DNA from: Anaerolineales bacterium
GTDB taxonomy: Bacteria; Chloroflexota; Anaerolineae; Anaerolineales; UBA11579
Reading direction: 5' to 3'
Length of the DNA: 64,000 bases
NCBI GenBank assembly: GCA_021463845.1
Contig: JAJTXV010000005.1
Location: forward strand, 1-64,000
A program made the translations under genes and the position numbers. A model generated the notes under the pieces. It was not told the origin of the DNA. It saw only the letters and a list, made by a program, of their open reading frames with translations, and did no database searches. Below, piece by piece: positions 52,326 through 59,953 of this stretch (the first letter of the stretch is position 1; each line of letters starts with the position of its first letter).

Positions 52326-53192
52326 TTATTTCCTGCGTACGATCGCATCCGTCATGCGCGCCACGCGCACCAGCGGCGCAACATCGTGCACACGCACGAT
52401 GTCTGCGCCGCGCAGGATGCTGACCGCCACCGCCGCGGCGGTGCCCTCCATGCGCTGGTCGGGCGGCAGGTCGAGCGTGTAACCGATGAACGATTTGCGC
52501 GAAGGGCCGACCAGCAGCGGGTAGCCCATGCTGCGCAGCTCGCCGCCCCGGTCGAGCAGCTCCAGGTTCTGCTCGACCGTCTTGCCGAAGCCGATCCCGG
52601 GGTCAAGGATGATGTTGCTATCGGGGATACCGGCCGCGTGAGCGATCTCCAGGCTGTGCGCCAGCTCTTTCTTGATGTCTTCGATCAGCTCGCTATATTC
52701 CACACCCACGTAGCGGCCGCCCAGGCGCTCGCGCACCTCGGCATTGGCCGGCTGGCTGCGGTTGTGCATCAAAATCACCGGCACGCCGCGGGCGGCCACC
52801 AGCGGCGCCAGAGCCGGGTCAGCGCGCAGGCCCCACACATCGTTCACCAGGGCCGCGCCGGCGTCCAAGGCGGCGGCGGCCGTGCTGGCTTTGTAGGTGT
52901 CAATGGAAATGGGGGTATCGAACTCGGCGGCCAGCGCTTCGACAACCGGAATGGTGCGCTGCAACTCCTCATCTGCGCTGACCGGCTGGCTGCCGGGCCG
53001 CGTGCTCTCGCCGCCCACGTCGAGCAGGTCTACCCCAGCCTGCACGAAGCCGCGCGCTTGGGCCAGTGCGGCTTCGACTGCATCGGCCTGCTCGAACAGG
53101 CCATCGCCGGAAAAGCTATCCGGCGTGATGTTGAGAATGCCCATCACATAGGTGCGGCTGCCCCAGGTGAATTCATGCCTGCCGATCTTCAT
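52326..53192 (-). CDS. folP: Dihydropteroate synthase
   Basis: A 288-residue folate enzyme that joins dihydropterin pyrophosphate to p-aminobenzoate. GILNITPDSFSGDG, VGGESTRPGSQPVSADEELQ (pterin site), IILDPGIGFGKTVEQN and PLLVGPSRKSFIG are all present. Its start overlaps the folK stop by four bases (ATGA), so the two folate genes are coupled. Confidence 0.97.
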   Translation of the reverse strand: MKIGRHEFTWGSRTYVMGILNITPDSFSGDGLFEQADAVEAALAQARGFVQAGVDLLDVGGESTRPGSQPVSADEELQRTIPVVEALAAEFDTPISIDTYKASTAAAALDAGAALVNDVWGLRADPALAPLVAARGVPVILMHNRSQPANAEVRERLGGRYVGVEYSELIEDIKKELAHSLEIAHAAGIPDSNIILDPGIGFGKTVEQNLELLDRGGELRSMGYPLLVGPSRKSFIGYTLDLPPDQRMEGTAAAVAVSILRGADIVRVHDVAPLVRVARMTDAIVRRK

Positions 53193-53710
53193 TCGTCTGC
53201 TCCAGCTTGAAAGACTTGCACGCTGCTGGCATCTTGCGCCGCCAGCAGCTGGCTGACGCTGCGCCCGCTGCCGGGCACCGGCAGCTCGGGCGCCAGCTCA
53301 GCCAGCGGAACCAGCACGAAGGCGCGCTCGGCCAGGCGCGGATGGGGAATTTGCAGAGTGTGCTCGGCGGAGCCGAGCACACTCTGCAGTTCTAGCTGCA
53401 AATCCGCGTACAGCAGGATGTCGATGTCGATCTCGCGCGGGCCGTAGCGGAAGCTGGCCACCCGCCCCACTTGCTGCTCAACCTGCTTGATGTGCTGCAG
53501 CAGCGCCGCCGGCGAGAGTTCGGTCTCGGCTTCCAGCGCCATGTTAAGGAAGCGGGCCTGCTCCACATAGCCCCACGGCTCGGTCTCGTACACGGCGCTG
53601 TGGCGCAGCACACGCACGGCCGGCGCCAGGGCGGCGCTGGCCGCCTGTAAATTGGCCAGCCGGTCGCCGCGGTTGCTGCCCAGGCCGAGGTAGATGGTAG
53701 TGCCAGTCAT
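53189..53710 (-). CDS. folK: 2-amino-4-hydroxy-6-hydroxymethyldihydropteridine pyrophosphokinase
   Basis: A 173-residue HPPK, one step before folP. YLGLGSNRGDRLANL, VYETEPWGYVEQARFLN and RYGPREIDIDILLY hold the ATP/pterin residues and the Asp pair that binds Mg. The start at 53710 is chosen because TATACT (53719-53724, minus) ends eight bases upstream; the longer frame from 53815 runs into a palindrome. The folK-folP pair lacks folB here. Confidence 0.96.
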   Translation of the reverse strand: MTGTTIYLGLGSNRGDRLANLQAASAALAPAVRVLRHSAVYETEPWGYVEQARFLNMALEAETELSPAALLQHIKQVEQQVGRVASFRYGPREIDIDILLYADLQLELQSVLGSAEHTLQIPHPRLAERAFVLVPLAELAPELPVPGSGRSVSQLLAAQDASSVQVFQAGADE

Positions 53711-53744
53711 GGGGTGAGAGTATAAGGGATGGGAGTTGAGGAAT

Positions 53745-53788
53745 AGAGAATGGAGATTGGAGATTTGAATCTCCAATCTCCATTCTCT
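53745..53788. repeat. Perfect 21-bp inverted repeat
   Basis: Arms of 21 bp (left arm starts AGAGAATGGAGATTGGAG) separated by only TG, with no mismatch. Related to the imperfect repeat at 27618-27698. It lies between folK and tRNA-Ser. Confidence 0.85.
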
Positions 53789-53844
53789 ACCCCGGAATAG
53801 TCGATAACTGAGCAAAAAGTACCCGTTATAATGTGCGCCTTACT

Positions 53845-53931
53845 GGAGAGGTCGCATAGTCTGGCCTAGTGCGCGCGCTTGGAAAGCGCGTATACCGCAA
53901 GGTATCGAGGGTTCGAATCCCTCCCTCTCCG
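53845..53931 (+). tRNA. tRNA-Ser (anticodon GGA)
   Basis: Class II cloverleaf of 87 nt: acceptor GGAGAGG / CCTCTCC, anticodon loop TTGGAAA, long variable arm TATACCGCAAGGTAT, discriminator G. TATAAT at about 53827 supports independent transcription. Confidence 0.95.
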
Positions 53932-53998
53932 CTCCAGGCATAGTTCCACTGCATAGCGACGCCGGCATGGCGTCGTTTGTATTTTCAGGAGGCCAGAT

Positions 53999-54451
53999 AT
54001 GACTAAGAGCAAGCTGCTGCGCATGGACAATATCGGCATTGTCGTTGAATCCCTGGACACTGCCGTCGCGTTCTTTACCGAATTGGGTCTGACGCTCGAA
54101 GGCCGGGGCACAATCGAAGGCGAGTGGGCCGGCCGCGTCACCGGCCTGGGCAACCAGACGGTTGAGGTGGCCATGATGGTGACGCCGGATGGGCACAGCC
54201 GGCTTGAGCTCTCGCGCTTTATCGCCCCGCCCACCATTGCTGACCACCGCACGGCCCCCGTGAATGCGCTCGGCTACCTGCGGGCCATGTTCACAGTGGA
54301 CAACCTTGATGAGGTGCTATCCCGGCTGATCCCACAACACGCTGAGCTGGTCGGCGAGGTTGTGCAGTACGAAGACTCCTACCGGCTGTGCTACATCCGA
54401 GGCCCGGAAGGGCTTTTGATCGGGCTGGCCGAGCCGCTTAGCGCTGAGTGA
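53999..54451 (+). CDS. VOC (glyoxalase/bleomycin-resistance fold) protein
   Basis: A 150-residue VOC-superfamily protein with two beta-alpha-beta-beta-beta units: LLRMDNIGIVVESLDTAVAF and YLRAMFTVDNLDEVLSRLI, with a Glu near RLELSRFIAP and one in YIRGPEGLLIGLAE. Such proteins bind metals and act on or bind small molecules. The substrate is not known. AGGAGG stands nine bases upstream of the ATG. It follows tRNA-Ser directly. Confidence 0.9.
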   Translation: MTKSKLLRMDNIGIVVESLDTAVAFFTELGLTLEGRGTIEGEWAGRVTGLGNQTVEVAMMVTPDGHSRLELSRFIAPPTIADHRTAPVNALGYLRAMFTVDNLDEVLSRLIPQHAELVGEVVQYEDSYRLCYIRGPEGLLIGLAEPLSAE

Positions 54452-54508
54452 GCAAGCCCGTCCACGCATAGCAGCGTCCGTAGTACGCCGTTTGCGTTTA
54501 ACTGGCCC

Positions 54509-54554
54509 TTGACAAGCACGGCTACCTTCTGATATATAACTATATAGTTATATA
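54509..54554 (+). promoter_or_regulatory. Promoter and palindromic operator of the arsR-AHSA1 genes
   Basis: TTGACA (54509-54514) and a TATATA -10 at about 54533 are separated by 18 bases. A perfect 22-bp palindrome (54533-54554, half-site TATATAACTAT) covers the -10 and the likely start, as expected for autorepression by the ArsR protein. Confidence 0.7.
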
Positions 54555-54569
54555 AAGATAAGGTTATAT

Positions 54570-54959
54570 ATGACCGACGCACTCAGCCTCACTTTCGCCG
54601 CCCTGGCCGACCCAACCCGCCGGGCCATTCTTGAACGCCTGGCCGGCGGCGACGCCTCGGTCAGCGAGCTGGCCCGGCCCTTCGCCATCAGCCAGCCGGC
54701 CATCTCCAAGCACCTCAAGGTGCTGGAGGCGGCCGGGCTGATCAGCCGCGGGCGGGCCGCCCAGGCCCGCCCGGCCCACCTGGAGGCCGCCCAGCTGGCG
54801 CTGGTCACCGAGTGGCTGGAGCGCTGCCGCCGCAACTGGCACGAGAGCTTTGACAAGTTGGATGACTACCTGAAACAGCTTCAGGTAGATGACGAGCTGC
54901 CCAAGCGGCCGGCTCACAAACCCAAAAAACCAAAACCATCCCCAAGGAGAAAGAAATGA
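54570..54959 (+). CDS. ArsR-family winged-helix repressor
   Basis: A 129-residue ArsR-type regulator. LTFAALADPTRRAILERLA and the recognition helix FAISQPAISKHLKVLEAAG are typical. No Cys metal site is visible, so the signal is not a metal bound in the usual way. A basic Lys/Pro tail closes the protein. It precedes and overlaps an AHSA1-family gene by four bases (ATGA), a frequent pair. The palindrome at 54533-54554 is the likely binding site. Confidence 0.93.
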   Translation: MTDALSLTFAALADPTRRAILERLAGGDASVSELARPFAISQPAISKHLKVLEAAGLISRGRAAQARPAHLEAAQLALVTEWLERCRRNWHESFDKLDDYLKQLQVDDELPKRPAHKPKKPKPSPRRKK

Positions 54960-55450
54960 GCGACAAAATGATCATCACGGCCAAAGGCGCCGAGCTGTAC
55001 CTGGAGCGCACCTTCGCCGCCCCGCGTGAGCGGGTGTGGGCCGCCTTCACCGAGTGCCAGCATCTCAAGCACTGGTGGGGCCCCAAAGGCTGGGACCTGA
55101 CCCATTGCAACATGGACTTCCGCGTCGGCGGGCGCTGGCACTACTGCATGAGCGGCAAGGGCGAGAACGGCGAAACGATCGAGTCGTGGGGTCTGCAAAC
55201 CTTTGAAGCCATCTCAGCCCCTGAGCACTTCAAGGGCACGGATGTCTTTGCTGACAAGGACGGCAACGCCGCCCCCGGCATGCCGGTCGCCGGCCTGTCC
55301 ACTGAGTTCATCGAGGTGGACGGCGGCACCAAAGTTGTCGGCCGCACCACCTACTCCACCGCCGAGGAGCTGCAAGCCATCATGGACATGGGCGTGGAGC
55401 AGGGTATCACTGAGACCTGGGACCGTTTGGAAGAATTTCTGGCAAAATAA
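54956..55450 (+). CDS. SRPBCC/AHSA1-family protein
   Basis: A 164-residue START/Bet v1-like protein of the AHSA1 (activator of Hsp90 ATPase-like) family. LYLERTFAAPRERVWAAFTE, HLKHWWGPKGWDL and FRVGGRWHYCM define it; the hydrophobic cavity probably binds a lipid-like ligand. It overlaps the arsR stop by four bases and is cotranscribed. Function is unknown for nearly all such bacterial pairs. Confidence 0.93.
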   Translation: MSDKMIITAKGAELYLERTFAAPRERVWAAFTECQHLKHWWGPKGWDLTHCNMDFRVGGRWHYCMSGKGENGETIESWGLQTFEAISAPEHFKGTDVFADKDGNAAPGMPVAGLSTEFIEVDGGTKVVGRTTYSTAEELQAIMDMGVEQGITETWDRLEEFLAK

Positions 55451-55455
55451 GCGCC

Positions 55456-55823
55456 ATGTCCTTCCAAGCCTATCTCGACAATATCGAAGCCAAGACCGGC
55501 AAGACGCCCAACGAGTTCGTGGCCTGGCCAAGGCCAAAGGCTTTGGCCCGGACACCAAAGCCGGCGAGATCGTAGCCTGGCTGAAAGACGACTTTGACCT
55601 GGGGCGTGGGCATGCCATGGCGCTGGTGCACGTCATCAAGAACGGCGTAACCATCAGCGACAAGCACGTCAACAGCGGCGGCGCCCACAGCGACCCCAGC
55701 AACACGTTGCGGCTGACTGGTGCGCGCAAAACCAGCGCAAAGAAACCCGGAGCCAAGAATGCGGCGGCCAAAACTGCGAAGAAGCCAGCCAAGAAGGCGA
55801 CGGCCAAGACGAAACGCAAGTAA
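55456..55823 (+). pseudogene. DUF4287 protein gene with frameshift
   Basis: ATG at 55456 gives MSFQAYLDNIEAKTGKTPNE, the usual DUF4287 start. Near 55523-55530 the reading leaves the family frame. After the shift it continues KAKGFGPDTKAGEIVAWLKD and RGHAMALVHVIKNGVTIS, then a Lys/Ala-rich basic tail. One missing C (gtggc-ctggcc instead of gtggccctggcc) explains the break. It could be a real pseudogene or a sequencing/assembly error. It follows the AHSA1 gene by five bases. Confidence 0.8.
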
Positions 55824-55836
55824 GCAAACCAACACC

Positions 55837-55866
55837 AAAACGCCCAGCCAATGGCTGGGCGTTTTA
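55837..55866 (+). terminator. Rho-independent terminator
   Basis: AAAACGCCCAGCCA / TGGCTGGGCGTTTT, 13 bases after the DUF4287 gene. Confidence 0.85.
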
Positions 55867-55942
55867 CTTTAGACTGCCCCACGAGCAAGCGTGAGCTCAA
55901 CACAAGGCCTGAGCAGGCATTATTAATAACAATAAATATATA

Positions 55943-55971
55943 TTGACAAACGATAAATCAGGGGCTACTAT
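55943..55971 (+). promoter_or_regulatory. Promoter of the DUF2975-XRE pair
   Basis: TTGACA (55943-55948) and TACTAT (55966-55971) are separated by 17 bases. The ATG lies only six bases beyond the -10 box, so the transcript must be leaderless or nearly so. Confidence 0.65.
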
Positions 55972-55977
55972 GGCAAT

Positions 55978-56487
55978 ATGAGCAATTTAAGAACTCCATC
56001 AATAAAAAGAAGCTCGATCATATTTCTTCAGACAGTCATCGTGCTTGTCGGCATCGGCGCGCTTGTCCTCATGCTGTGGGAACCTCACCTGGAGGGCAGG
56101 AATGCCAATGCGACGCTTTTTCAAATCTATTTCAATGACCCACTGCTAGCCTACATGTACACCGCTTCCATTGCTTTCTTCGTGGCGCTATATCAGGCGT
56201 TCAAGCTGCTGGGGCTCATAGGCCGCAATGAAGTATTTTCTACGCGTGCGGTGAAGTGTCTACGAACCATAAAATATTGCGCACTGACCCTGATCGTCTT
56301 TATTCTGGGAGCACAAGCCTACTTCAACATCGTCCAGCGCGGCCGGGAGGATGACATTGCCGGCGGTGTCATGCTGGGTTTCCTCATCATCTTTGTATCT
56401 GCCGTCGTCGCCGCGGTCGCAGCCGTGTTTGAAAGAACTCTGCAAAGCGCCGTGGACATAAAATCTGAGAACGAATTGACCGTCTAA
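55978..56487 (+). CDS. DUF2975-like four-helix membrane protein
   Basis: A 169-residue protein with four membrane helices (about residues 15-33, 55-78, 95-116 and 128-150), in the style of DUF2975 proteins (FSTRAVKCLRTIKYCALTLI in the middle). DUF2975 genes usually sit next to a short XRE regulator, as here, where the HTH gene starts four bases downstream. The function is unknown. It is more AT-rich than most neighbours. Confidence 0.85.
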   Translation: MSNLRTPSIKRSSIIFLQTVIVLVGIGALVLMLWEPHLEGRNANATLFQIYFNDPLLAYMYTASIAFFVALYQAFKLLGLIGRNEVFSTRAVKCLRTIKYCALTLIVFILGAQAYFNIVQRGREDDIAGGVMLGFLIIFVSAVVAAVAAVFERTLQSAVDIKSENELTV

Positions 56488-56491
56488 AAAT

Positions 56492-56695
56492 ATGGCGATC
56501 ATCATTAACATTGACGTGATGCTGGCGAAACGGAAAATGAGCGTGACCGAGCTTGCCGAAAAAGTTGGTATCACAATGGCAAATATCTCGATACTAAAGA
56601 ACGGAAAAGCCAAAGCGATCCGGCTGTCAACGCTGGAAGCCATTTGCAAAGCACTGGAATGCCAGCCTGGAGACATCTTGGAGTACAAGCAATAG
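56492..56695 (+). CDS. Small XRE-family HTH regulator
   Basis: A 67-residue Cro/C1-type helix-turn-helix protein (YozG-like): MSVTELAEKVGITMANISIL and LSTLEAICKALECQPGDILE. It has no other domain. The pairing with the DUF2975 membrane protein is a common two-gene module thought to self-regulate; targets are unknown. Confidence 0.93.
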   Translation: MAIIINIDVMLAKRKMSVTELAEKVGITMANISILKNGKAKAIRLSTLEAICKALECQPGDILEYKQ

Positions 56696-57363
56696 ACCCT
56701 ACATCGCTCACAGTCCAAGTCTCGCCCGACCTGGGCGAAGTCTCCGCCCTGCTGCAGCTGCCAGCAGGCGCCAGCGCCATGCTGGCGCTGGCCCACGGGG
56801 CCGGCACGGACATGCGCCACGCCAGCATGCAAAGCCTGGCGGATGCGCTGGCCGCGGCCGGCATCGGCACGCTGCGCTACAACTTCCCCTACAAGGAGCA
56901 TGGCCGCGGCCGGCCTGACTCGCCGGCGGTGGCAGGCGCCACGGTGCGGGCGGCCTGCGCCGCGGCGGCTGAGGCGGCGCCCGGCTTGCCGCTGTTCGCG
57001 GGCGGGCGCTCCTTCGGCGGGCGCATGACCTCGCTGGCCGCCAGCCAGGCGCCGCTGCCGGATGTGCGCGGCATCGTGTTCTTCGCCTTCCCTCTGCACC
57101 CGGCGGGCGCGCCGGCTACCACGCGCGCCGAGCATCTGGCGCAGGTCAGCATCCCAATGCTGTTCCTGCAAGGCCCGCGTGACGAACTGGCCACCCCTGC
57201 CCTGCTGGAGCCGGTCGTTAGCCAACTACCCAACGCGACCCTGCACTGGGTCGAAGCAGCCGACCACAGCTTCAAGGTGCTGAAGCGCTCAGGCCGCACA
57301 GATGCTGATGCAATCAAAGAGTTAGTGGAAACAACCGCCGCATTTATGCGGGTGCACAGCTAG
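56659..57363 (+). CDS. Alpha/beta-hydrolase fold protein (KANL3/TEX30-like)
   Basis: A 234-residue alpha/beta hydrolase of the short dienelactone/TEX30-like type. LALAHGAGTDMRHASM (oxyanion region), LRYNFPYKEHGRGRPD, the nucleophile elbow AGGRSFGGRMTSLAA (GRSFGG, Ser nucleophile), FLQGPRDELATP and the catalytic His in VEAADHSFKVLKRSG are seen. Start is uncertain: ATG 56659 overlaps the XRE gene by 37 bases, and no later ATG keeps the first strand. The substrate is unknown. Confidence 0.85.
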   Translation: MPAWRHLGVQAIDPTSLTVQVSPDLGEVSALLQLPAGASAMLALAHGAGTDMRHASMQSLADALAAAGIGTLRYNFPYKEHGRGRPDSPAVAGATVRAACAAAAEAAPGLPLFAGGRSFGGRMTSLAASQAPLPDVRGIVFFAFPLHPAGAPATTRAEHLAQVSIPMLFLQGPRDELATPALLEPVVSQLPNATLHWVEAADHSFKVLKRSGRTDADAIKELVETTAAFMRVHS

Positions 57364-57365
57364 TT

Positions 57366-58598
57366 TCAGTGATGGTGGTGGCCGTGACCATGGGGCTCAT
57401 GGTCAAAGTCGGCCTGCAGCGCCGGGCCTAACAGCGGGCGGATGCGGCCCCAGCCTGACATGCTGGTGGCCGCCCAACAGGCCACCAGGGTGGTCAGCGG
57501 CACGGCCATCATGAGCCCCAGCGAACCCACCAGGGTGCGCAAGATCTCCTCGGCCACAAATTCACGGTTGATGAACACGAACCAGTCGGTGCCCGCTCCG
57601 GTCACCAACAGCAGCAGCGGCAAGGCCGCGCCAGTGTAGGCCAGCACCAGCGTGTTCACGGTGGCGGCCACATGGTCTTGCCCCACCCGCATGCCGCGGC
57701 GGTACAAGGCACGCCAGGTCTGCTTGGGGTCGAGCAGGTACAGCTCAAAGATCACCGAGGCCTGCGTGATCACCAGGTCATCGAGCACACCCAGGCTGCC
57801 GATGATGATGCCGCCCAGCACCAGACCGCGGAAATCCACAACCAGCTGCGATTGCTGGCTCAGAAACATGGCTTCTTCACTGCTAAAGCCGGTCATGCGG
57901 GTCAGCTGGATGAAATAGTCGGCCATCAGGCCGGTGAGCAGCAGCGCGATCAGCGTGCCGATCACCGCCGCATGGGTCTTGATCGTCCAGCCGTATACCA
58001 GGTACAGCGACCCGGCCAGAATACCGAACGCGCCCAGCACGCTGACCCACACCGGGTCCTCGCCCGCCAGGATCCGCGGCAGGATGAAGGCAATGATGAC
58101 GGTGAGGCTGAAAGCCATCGAGATCAGGCTGCGGGCGCCCTTTCGGCCACTGATGAACAGGGTCGTGATGACGAACAGCAGGAACAGCACGGCCAACGGG
58201 CGGCTGCGCACGTAATCGGTGTAATAGGCCTGGGCCTGCATCTCGGGGAATTCGCTGACGGTGATGAGCAGCTGGTCACCCGGCGAAAAGTACGAGCCAG
58301 CCGCCACGATCTGGCGGCGGCCGTAATCGATCTCAAAGCTGCGCCCGGCGTAGCGGCCTTCCAGCACCTCCACCGCCAGTATCTGAAAGTTCTGCAGCTT
58401 GCCGCCCAGGTCCACCTGGCCGGCCTGCACGATCTCAGTCACCTGAGCGCGCACATTGTTGGTGGTGTAGCTGGCCACGCTGCTGTCCGCACTCGGCGGC
58501 GCAGCGCGCCACTGGCCCAGCCAATACCCGCCCACAAAGACGAGCGCCAGGATGGGCAACAGGGAAGCAGGAATGCGTTTGAGCAGGGACTTAAGCAT
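57366..58598 (-). CDS. YibE/F-like membrane protein
   Basis: A 410-residue protein with an N-terminal helix (about residues 9-26), a soluble beta-rich domain (about 40-125, with FQILAVEVLEGRYAGRSFEI) and about seven further membrane helices. The segment RGLVLGGIIIGSLGVLDDLV and GQDHVAATVNTLVLAYTGAA are YibE/F-family landmarks. The tail is His-rich (HEPHGHGHHHH), which suggests metal binding. A CACAAT box about nine bases before the ATG at 58598 supports that start over 58637. A transport role is suspected for the family. Confidence 0.9.
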   Translation of the reverse strand: MLKSLLKRIPASLLPILALVFVGGYWLGQWRAAPPSADSSVASYTTNNVRAQVTEIVQAGQVDLGGKLQNFQILAVEVLEGRYAGRSFEIDYGRRQIVAAGSYFSPGDQLLITVSEFPEMQAQAYYTDYVRSRPLAVLFLLFVITTLFISGRKGARSLISMAFSLTVIIAFILPRILAGEDPVWVSVLGAFGILAGSLYLVYGWTIKTHAAVIGTLIALLLTGLMADYFIQLTRMTGFSSEEAMFLSQQSQLVVDFRGLVLGGIIIGSLGVLDDLVITQASVIFELYLLDPKQTWRALYRRGMRVGQDHVAATVNTLVLAYTGAALPLLLLVTGAGTDWFVFINREFVAEEILRTLVGSLGLMMAVPLTTLVACWAATSMSGWGRIRPLLGPALQADFDHEPHGHGHHHH

Positions 58599-58640
58599 GA
58601 AAGCGCAATTGTGCCCTAAAGCGCGGGCAGGCCGCAAGAA

Positions 58641-59177
58641 CTAGAACGGCAGCCAGGCCGCCACCGCGTCCAGGCCGAGCACTTGCAAGGTCACCCAACC
58701 CATCAGGATGCCGAGCAGCCAGCCGACCACTACATCTGAGATGAAGTGCAGGCCAGTGGCCACCCGCGCCAGGCCCACCAGCGGGGCCCACACCGCCAGC
58801 AGCGCGCCGAACCAGGCCGGGCCTAGCGCCAGGCCCAGCACCGCCAGCATGGCGGCCCGGGCGGCGTGGCCGGAGGGGAACGAGTGCGGGTCAGCCTTGC
58901 GGTAGATGCGGCCCCACTCGCCCTCTGGGCGGGCGCGGCGCACGCTGAACTTGATCGCCATCACTACGATGGCGGTCAGGGCAATGCCAATGAACAACGC
59001 CTGGGCGATCTGCGGCCAGGGCGGGCTGAGGCGCCACATGGCCAACGCCAGGCCGATGCCCCAGAACCATGAGTCGCCTGAGTGGCCGAAGAAGATCGCC
59101 AGCTGGCGCAGCAAGCCGGGCTTCTCCGCCACGCGCAGGCGCGCTGACATTTGAGCGTCTTGTTCAAGCCAGGTCAT
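58641..59177 (-). CDS. PAP2-family membrane phosphatase
   Basis: A 178-residue PAP2 (lipid phosphatase) protein with about five helices. The three catalytic motifs are KFSVRRARPEGEWG (KxxxxxxRP), HSFPSGHAARA (PSGH) and LARVATGLHFISDVVVG (SRxxxxxHxxxD variant). Such enzymes remove phosphate from undecaprenyl pyrophosphate or other lipids. The start at 59177 overlaps the stop of the NTP-transferase gene by one base; the longer upstream frame is rejected. It closes a three-gene operon. Confidence 0.9.
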   Translation of the reverse strand: MTWLEQDAQMSARLRVAEKPGLLRQLAIFFGHSGDSWFWGIGLALAMWRLSPPWPQIAQALFIGIALTAIVVMAIKFSVRRARPEGEWGRIYRKADPHSFPSGHAARAAMLAVLGLALGPAWFGALLAVWAPLVGLARVATGLHFISDVVVGWLLGILMGWVTLQVLGLDAVAAWLPF

Positions 59178-59953
59178 CAGTTCTTCGCTTCCAGGTGTTT
59201 GCGAATGACGTCCAGATGGTGGGCCTTGTCGACATCCATGCCAATTTCGGCATATGGGCACTTCTGCGCCCGGGCGCGCAGGCCCAGGCTGCGCCCGGCG
59301 CGGCGAGCCGCGTCGGCGATGGTGAGTTGGCGGATCAGCGCCAGGAACAGGGTATCGAAGCCGATCATGGCGGCTTGCTTGAGCGGGCTCTTGCGCGCCT
59401 CGCTCAGCTTCTCCCAAGTGCCGCCGCTGGAGAGGATGACGCTCAGCGCCACCGGGGTCACATCGCCGCCGCACACTTCGGCGTCTTTGAGACGCGTGAA
59501 GGTGCGCCGCGAATCTGGGAAGCGCGCCTCCATCACCTCTTTCTCGACGACGTTGTAGAGCATTTCATCATCCGGCACGCGCACCTGCTCCAGCACCCAG
59601 TCGACCATGGGGCCGGTGATGGCCGGGGTGTCGGAGGGCACCAGCACGCAGTATTTCGCGTCCGGGTTGAGCTCGACGATCTTGCGCGCCCCGGCGCGAA
59701 TGTTGGGCAGCATCTCGCCCTGATTGGGCACGTAGCTCAGCGGCTTCTTGCAGGTCAGCCCGTCGGCCTCGCTGAGGCCGACGATGATCACGTTGCCGAT
59801 GTGCTCAGCTTCGCTGAGCGCATCCAGTATCCACTGCACCATCGGCTTGCCGGCGATCTCGATCAGGGCCTTGGAGCGGCCCTGGCTGAATTCGTAGAGG
59901 GACTCGCCAGGCTCAGGGATGCCGCCGGCGGAGAGCAGCGCGTCGAATTTCAA
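59177..59953 (-). CDS. Nucleotidyltransferase-like protein (MobA-like NTP transferase)
   Basis: A 258-residue GT-A-fold NTP transferase. DALLSAGGIPEPGESLYEFS and RSKALIEIAGKPMVQWILDA form the nucleotide loop and the G-K-P-M motif; VLVPSDTPAITGPMVDWVL carries the Asp that binds Mg. Relatives attach nucleotides to sugar or lipid phosphates. Its start overlaps the upstream quinate-dehydrogenase-like gene by four bases and its stop overlaps the PAP2 gene by one, so the three are coupled. The substrate is unknown. Confidence 0.85.
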   Translation of the reverse strand: MKFDALLSAGGIPEPGESLYEFSQGRSKALIEIAGKPMVQWILDALSEAEHIGNVIIVGLSEADGLTCKKPLSYVPNQGEMLPNIRAGARKIVELNPDAKYCVLVPSDTPAITGPMVDWVLEQVRVPDDEMLYNVVEKEVMEARFPDSRRTFTRLKDAEVCGGDVTPVALSVILSSGGTWEKLSEARKSPLKQAAMIGFDTLFLALIRQLTIADAARRAGRSLGLRARAQKCPYAEIGMDVDKAHHLDVIRKHLEAKN

